In this document: positions 4,962-6,686 of the stretch, piece after piece | Layout: each line of letters starts with the position of its first letter | Numbering within the stretch: position 1 is the stretch's first letter | Assembly: GCA_943327965.2 (NCBI GenBank) | Contig: CALPYQ020000097.1 | Span: 1-6,686 of the forward strand | Length of the DNA: 6,686 nucleotides | Origin: Singulisphaera sp. GP187 | GTDB taxonomy: Bacteria; Pseudomonadota; Gammaproteobacteria; Burkholderiales; Burkholderiaceae_C | Direction: 5' to 3' | The notes under the pieces: model-generated | What the model was told of the DNA's origin: nothing | What the model saw: only the letters and a program-made list of their open reading frames with translations | Databases searched by the model: none | Made by a program: the position numbers and the translations under genes

Positions 4962-6686
4962 TTAGAAGTGCAGCTTCATGTCAGACAAGTCTTTGCGAGT
5001 TTCTACCAAGATCAAAGGACCCTCGTCAAAGACCACAGCGGGTGGGCGCTCTCTTGGAACGTGAACCGGCTTGGGTTCAGCTGCAATGGCCGCTTGAACC
5101 TGCGCAATTTTCTCGGGGTCTGAATTAACCCATTGCAAACCAGAACCTTCTGCCACTTGAATCAAGCTGGCCATTGGCAACTCATAGGCTTGAACCTTGG
5201 GCAGACCAGCAGGTGCTTGAGCGGCCATCGTAGTTGTTGCAGTGCTGCTTGATGTGGGTTTTTGCTCGGCAGCGTTTGACGTCGCGCTGACTGGGCTAGC
5301 AGTTTCTGCGCTGGCCTGTTGATTGCCACGGTCAAAGTACGAACGAGGTGCTGATGCGCCTTCTGAGTCGGAAGCCTCAGTGGGGCTGGCTTCGGCACTT
5401 GTATTTTCAGCGGGAGCGCTGTCGTTGCTGGTGTTGCGTTCTCTGCGATCACGGCCATAACGATCGCGTGAGCGACGTTCCCTTTTCTCGGGTGCGCCTG
5501 TTGTGCCATCTTGACGTTCTTCGTTGGCTTGTCCAGCTTCATTTTGGCCAGCAGCAGTCGCGTCTGCATTGAATGCCATTTCAGTCTGGGCATTTTCACC
5601 AGCAACATTTTGACGGCCGCCTTCATTGCGACGCTCACCGCGCTCGCCACCACGCTCGCGCCGGCCTTCACCGCGTTCGCGGCGACCCTCACCGCGGGGT
5701 GCACGATCAGGCCGAGCCTCGTTGCGAGTTTCTGTTGCACCAGACTCTTGAGATTCGACGCTCACATTTTGAACATCTGCAGTTTGGTTAACTTGTGCGT
5801 TATCCCGACGCTCACCGCGCTCACCACGTTGACCCGAGCGCTCGTTGCGATCACCACCGCGGCGATTGCCGCCATTTTCACGAGGGGTACGAGTTTCGTT
5901 GCTATCGCGTTCGGTATTGCGCTCGGTATTGCGCTCAACTTTTTCATTGCGCTCAGTAGCGCCTTCGTTGCGATCATTTCGATCGCCTCTACGGCCACCA
6001 CGTCCACCGCGACCGCCGCGGCGTTCACCATTGCGTTCGCCACCTCGCTCGCCACGTTCCGTGCGCTCACCTTCTTTGGCGGTGCGCTCGCCGCGCTTAC
6101 CGACATTCTTGGCAGGTTCTTCTTGGACGGCAGTTTCGCCGCCAAACAATCGTTTGAGCCAGCCAAAGAAGCCACCGCTTGGCTCGATCTTTGGTTCAGC
6201 TTGCGCTTGTGGTTTAGCGGTCTTGACAGCTTCTGGCTTGGGCACGGAGGCTGGCGCAGGTGCATCGGGCAATACGCCCTTGATGACAGGCGTCTGGCGG
6301 TTGGTAGGTTCTTGCGAGCGACGTGTGACGGTGGTGGGATCTTCCACTTCTTCCGCCATGGTGTAGCTGGCTTCGATGTTGTCCAAACGGGGGTCGTCGT
6401 GCTTCAAACGCTCGAGTTTGTAATGAGGTGTTTCCAATGACTTGTTGGGCACCAACAGCACATTGATGCGCTGCTTCAATTCAATCTTGGCAATTTCAGG
6501 ACGCTTTTCGTTCAACAAGAATGAAGCAACTTCCACTGGCACTTGTGCGTGCACTGCGGCGGTGTTGTCCTTCATGGACTCTTCTTGAATGATTCGCAAA
6601 ATTTGCAAAGCCGAGCTCTCGGTGTCGCGCACATGGCCAGAGCCACCGCAACGAGGGCAGGGAATGGAAGAGCCTTCAGCAAGTGC
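4962..6686 (-). CDS. rne: Ribonuclease E, C-terminal part (5' end outside window)
   Basis: Endoribonuclease of mRNA decay and rRNA/tRNA processing, and the usual scaffold of the RNA degradosome. The 574 residues visible (counted from the window edge) start just before the zinc link CPRCGGSGHVRDTESSAL (10-27), with Cys10 and Cys13 as zinc ligands; this joins the catalytic and small domains (E. coli Cys404/Cys407). A small domain follows to about 108. Next come a Pro/Ala linker, an amphipathic helix SGGFFGWLKRLFGG (170-183) like the E. coli membrane-targeting segment, and an Arg/Gly/Glu-rich disordered region (about 196-356, with a second basic patch at 400-418). A Ser/Thr/Ala-rich spacer and a conserved-looking end (about 495-574) complete it. 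Catalytic S1, 5'-sensor and DNase-I-like domains lie outside the window. RNase G is excluded by the long tail. A GTG at 6632 is internal, not the start. Confidence 0.95.
   Translation of the reverse strand, partial: ALAEGSSIPCPRCGGSGHVRDTESSALQILRIIQEESMKDNTAAVHAQVPVEVASFLLNEKRPEIAKIELKQRINVLLVPNKSLETPHYKLERLKHDDPRLDNIEASYTMAEEVEDPTTVTRRSQEPTNRQTPVIKGVLPDAPAPASVPKPEAVKTAKPQAQAEPKIEPSGGFFGWLKRLFGGETAVQEEPAKNVGKRGERTAKEGERTERGERGGERNGERRGGRGGRGGRRGDRNDRNEGATERNEKVERNTERNTERDSNETRTPRENGGNRRGGDRNERSGQRGERGERRDNAQVNQTADVQNVSVESQESGATETRNEARPDRAPRGEGRRERGEGRRERGGERGERRNEGGRQNVAGENAQTEMAFNADATAAGQNEAGQANEERQDGTTGAPEKRERRSRDRYGRDRRERNTSNDSAPAENTSAEASPTEASDSEGASAPRSYFDRGNQQASAETASPVSATSNAAEQKPTSSSTATTTMAAQAPAGLPKVQAYELPMASLIQVAEGSGLQWVNSDPEKIAQVQAAIAAEPKPVHVPRERPPAVVFDEGPLILVETRKDLSDMKLHF
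5652..5693 (-). repeat. Two 21-bp coding repeats (GEGRRER twice) in rne
   Basis: The two units encode identical GEGRRER heptapeptides (fragment residues 332-345). The DNA copies differ at five of 21 positions, and every difference is at a third codon position. They belong to the RG-rich, probably RNA-binding, region. Confidence 0.8.
5907..5934 (-). repeat. 12-bp tandem repeat encoding NTER units in rne
   Basis: A 12-bp unit occurs twice in tandem (5911-5922 and 5923-5934 are identical) and encodes NTERNTER (fragment residues 253-260), next to further ERN-type motifs. It is a low-complexity coding repeat likely to vary in copy number between strains. Confidence 0.75.
6138..6176 (-). other. 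Membrane-targeting-like amphipathic helix in RNase E
   Basis: It encodes GGFFGWLKRLFGG (fragment residues 171-183). Bulky hydrophobics (Phe, Phe, Trp, Leu, Leu, Phe) fall on one face and Lys/Arg on the other, as in segment A of E. coli RNase E that binds the inner membrane. It stands alone between a Pro/Ala-rich linker and the RG-rich region. The function is inferred from position and amphipathic pattern. Confidence 0.7.
6648..6659 (-). other. Zinc-link cysteines of RNase E (CPRC)
   Basis: The codons give Cys-Pro-Arg-Cys, followed by a Gly-rich turn and VRDTES. In RNase E two such motifs from two protomers share one zinc ion and hold the dimer together. Their presence this close to the window edge shows that the catalytic half of the protein is just outside. 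Confidence 0.9.

Noticed and set aside
5652..6101. Dense short repeats suggesting a CRISPR-like or intergenic repeat array
   Set aside because: The periodicity is that of codons within one uninterrupted rne frame; there are no uniform repeats with unique spacers.
5845..6366. 173-codon plus-strand open frame very rich in Arg, Pro and Ser
   Set aside because: Another reverse reading of the same low-complexity rne codons; it resembles no protein I know and overlaps the real gene entirely.
5511..6440. 309-codon open frame on the plus strand opposite rne, rich in Ala, Thr, Ile and Phe
   Set aside because: It is an antisense shadow of the repetitive RG/ER-coding tail of rne. Its odd hydrophobic, repetitive composition follows from reading those codons in reverse, and it ends in sequence opposite the conserved small domain. 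No start signal or family motif is visible.

Overview
This window comes from a Gram-negative bacterium, most likely a betaproteobacterium of the order Burkholderiales and perhaps the Comamonadaceae. The placement rests on three things: the gene order (ppc divergent from hemC-hemD-hemX-hemY), a HemX/HemY pair typical of Proteobacteria, and an RNase E whose long Arg/Gly/Glu-rich tail ends in a conserved C-terminal block of the kind I associate with this order. The taxonomic call is an inference from gene content and protein style, not from a search. The window is almost fully coding, with no tRNA, rRNA, mobile element or CRISPR array visible.

Layout. Positions 1-740 (minus strand) hold the first 246 codons of phosphoenolpyruvate carboxylase (ppc), cut by the window edge. 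A 49-bp divergent spacer (741-789) separates it from a plus-strand cluster. That cluster is hemC (790-1719, TTG start), hemD (1739-2521), a hemX-like gene (2518-3603, overlapping hemD by 4 bp) and hemY (3610-4896). A strong hairpin at 4898-4925 with A/T tracts on both sides terminates transcription from both directions. Beyond it, on the minus strand, lies the C-terminal 574 residues of RNase E (rne, 4962-6686), starting just before its zinc-link cysteines.

How the genes work together. HemC and HemD are consecutive enzymes: porphobilinogen to hydroxymethylbilane to uroporphyrinogen III, the branch point for heme, siroheme and, where present, cobalamin. HemX and HemY are membrane-anchored proteins of unassigned catalytic role that are regularly encoded behind hemCD. 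The tight spacing (19 bp, -4 bp, 6 bp) indicates a single translationally coupled operon. ppc (anaplerotic oxaloacetate supply) and rne (RNA decay and processing) are flanking housekeeping genes in other transcription units.

Nothing here looks like a new defence, mobile or biosynthetic system. The parts most worth a second look are the disordered tail of RNase E (a membrane-targeting-like helix, RG-rich repeats kept at protein level despite synonymous DNA drift, and an isolated conserved C-terminal block) and the compact ppc/hemC divergent control region, which has a 10-bp palindrome, a G7 tract beside a possible -10 box, and a TTG start.
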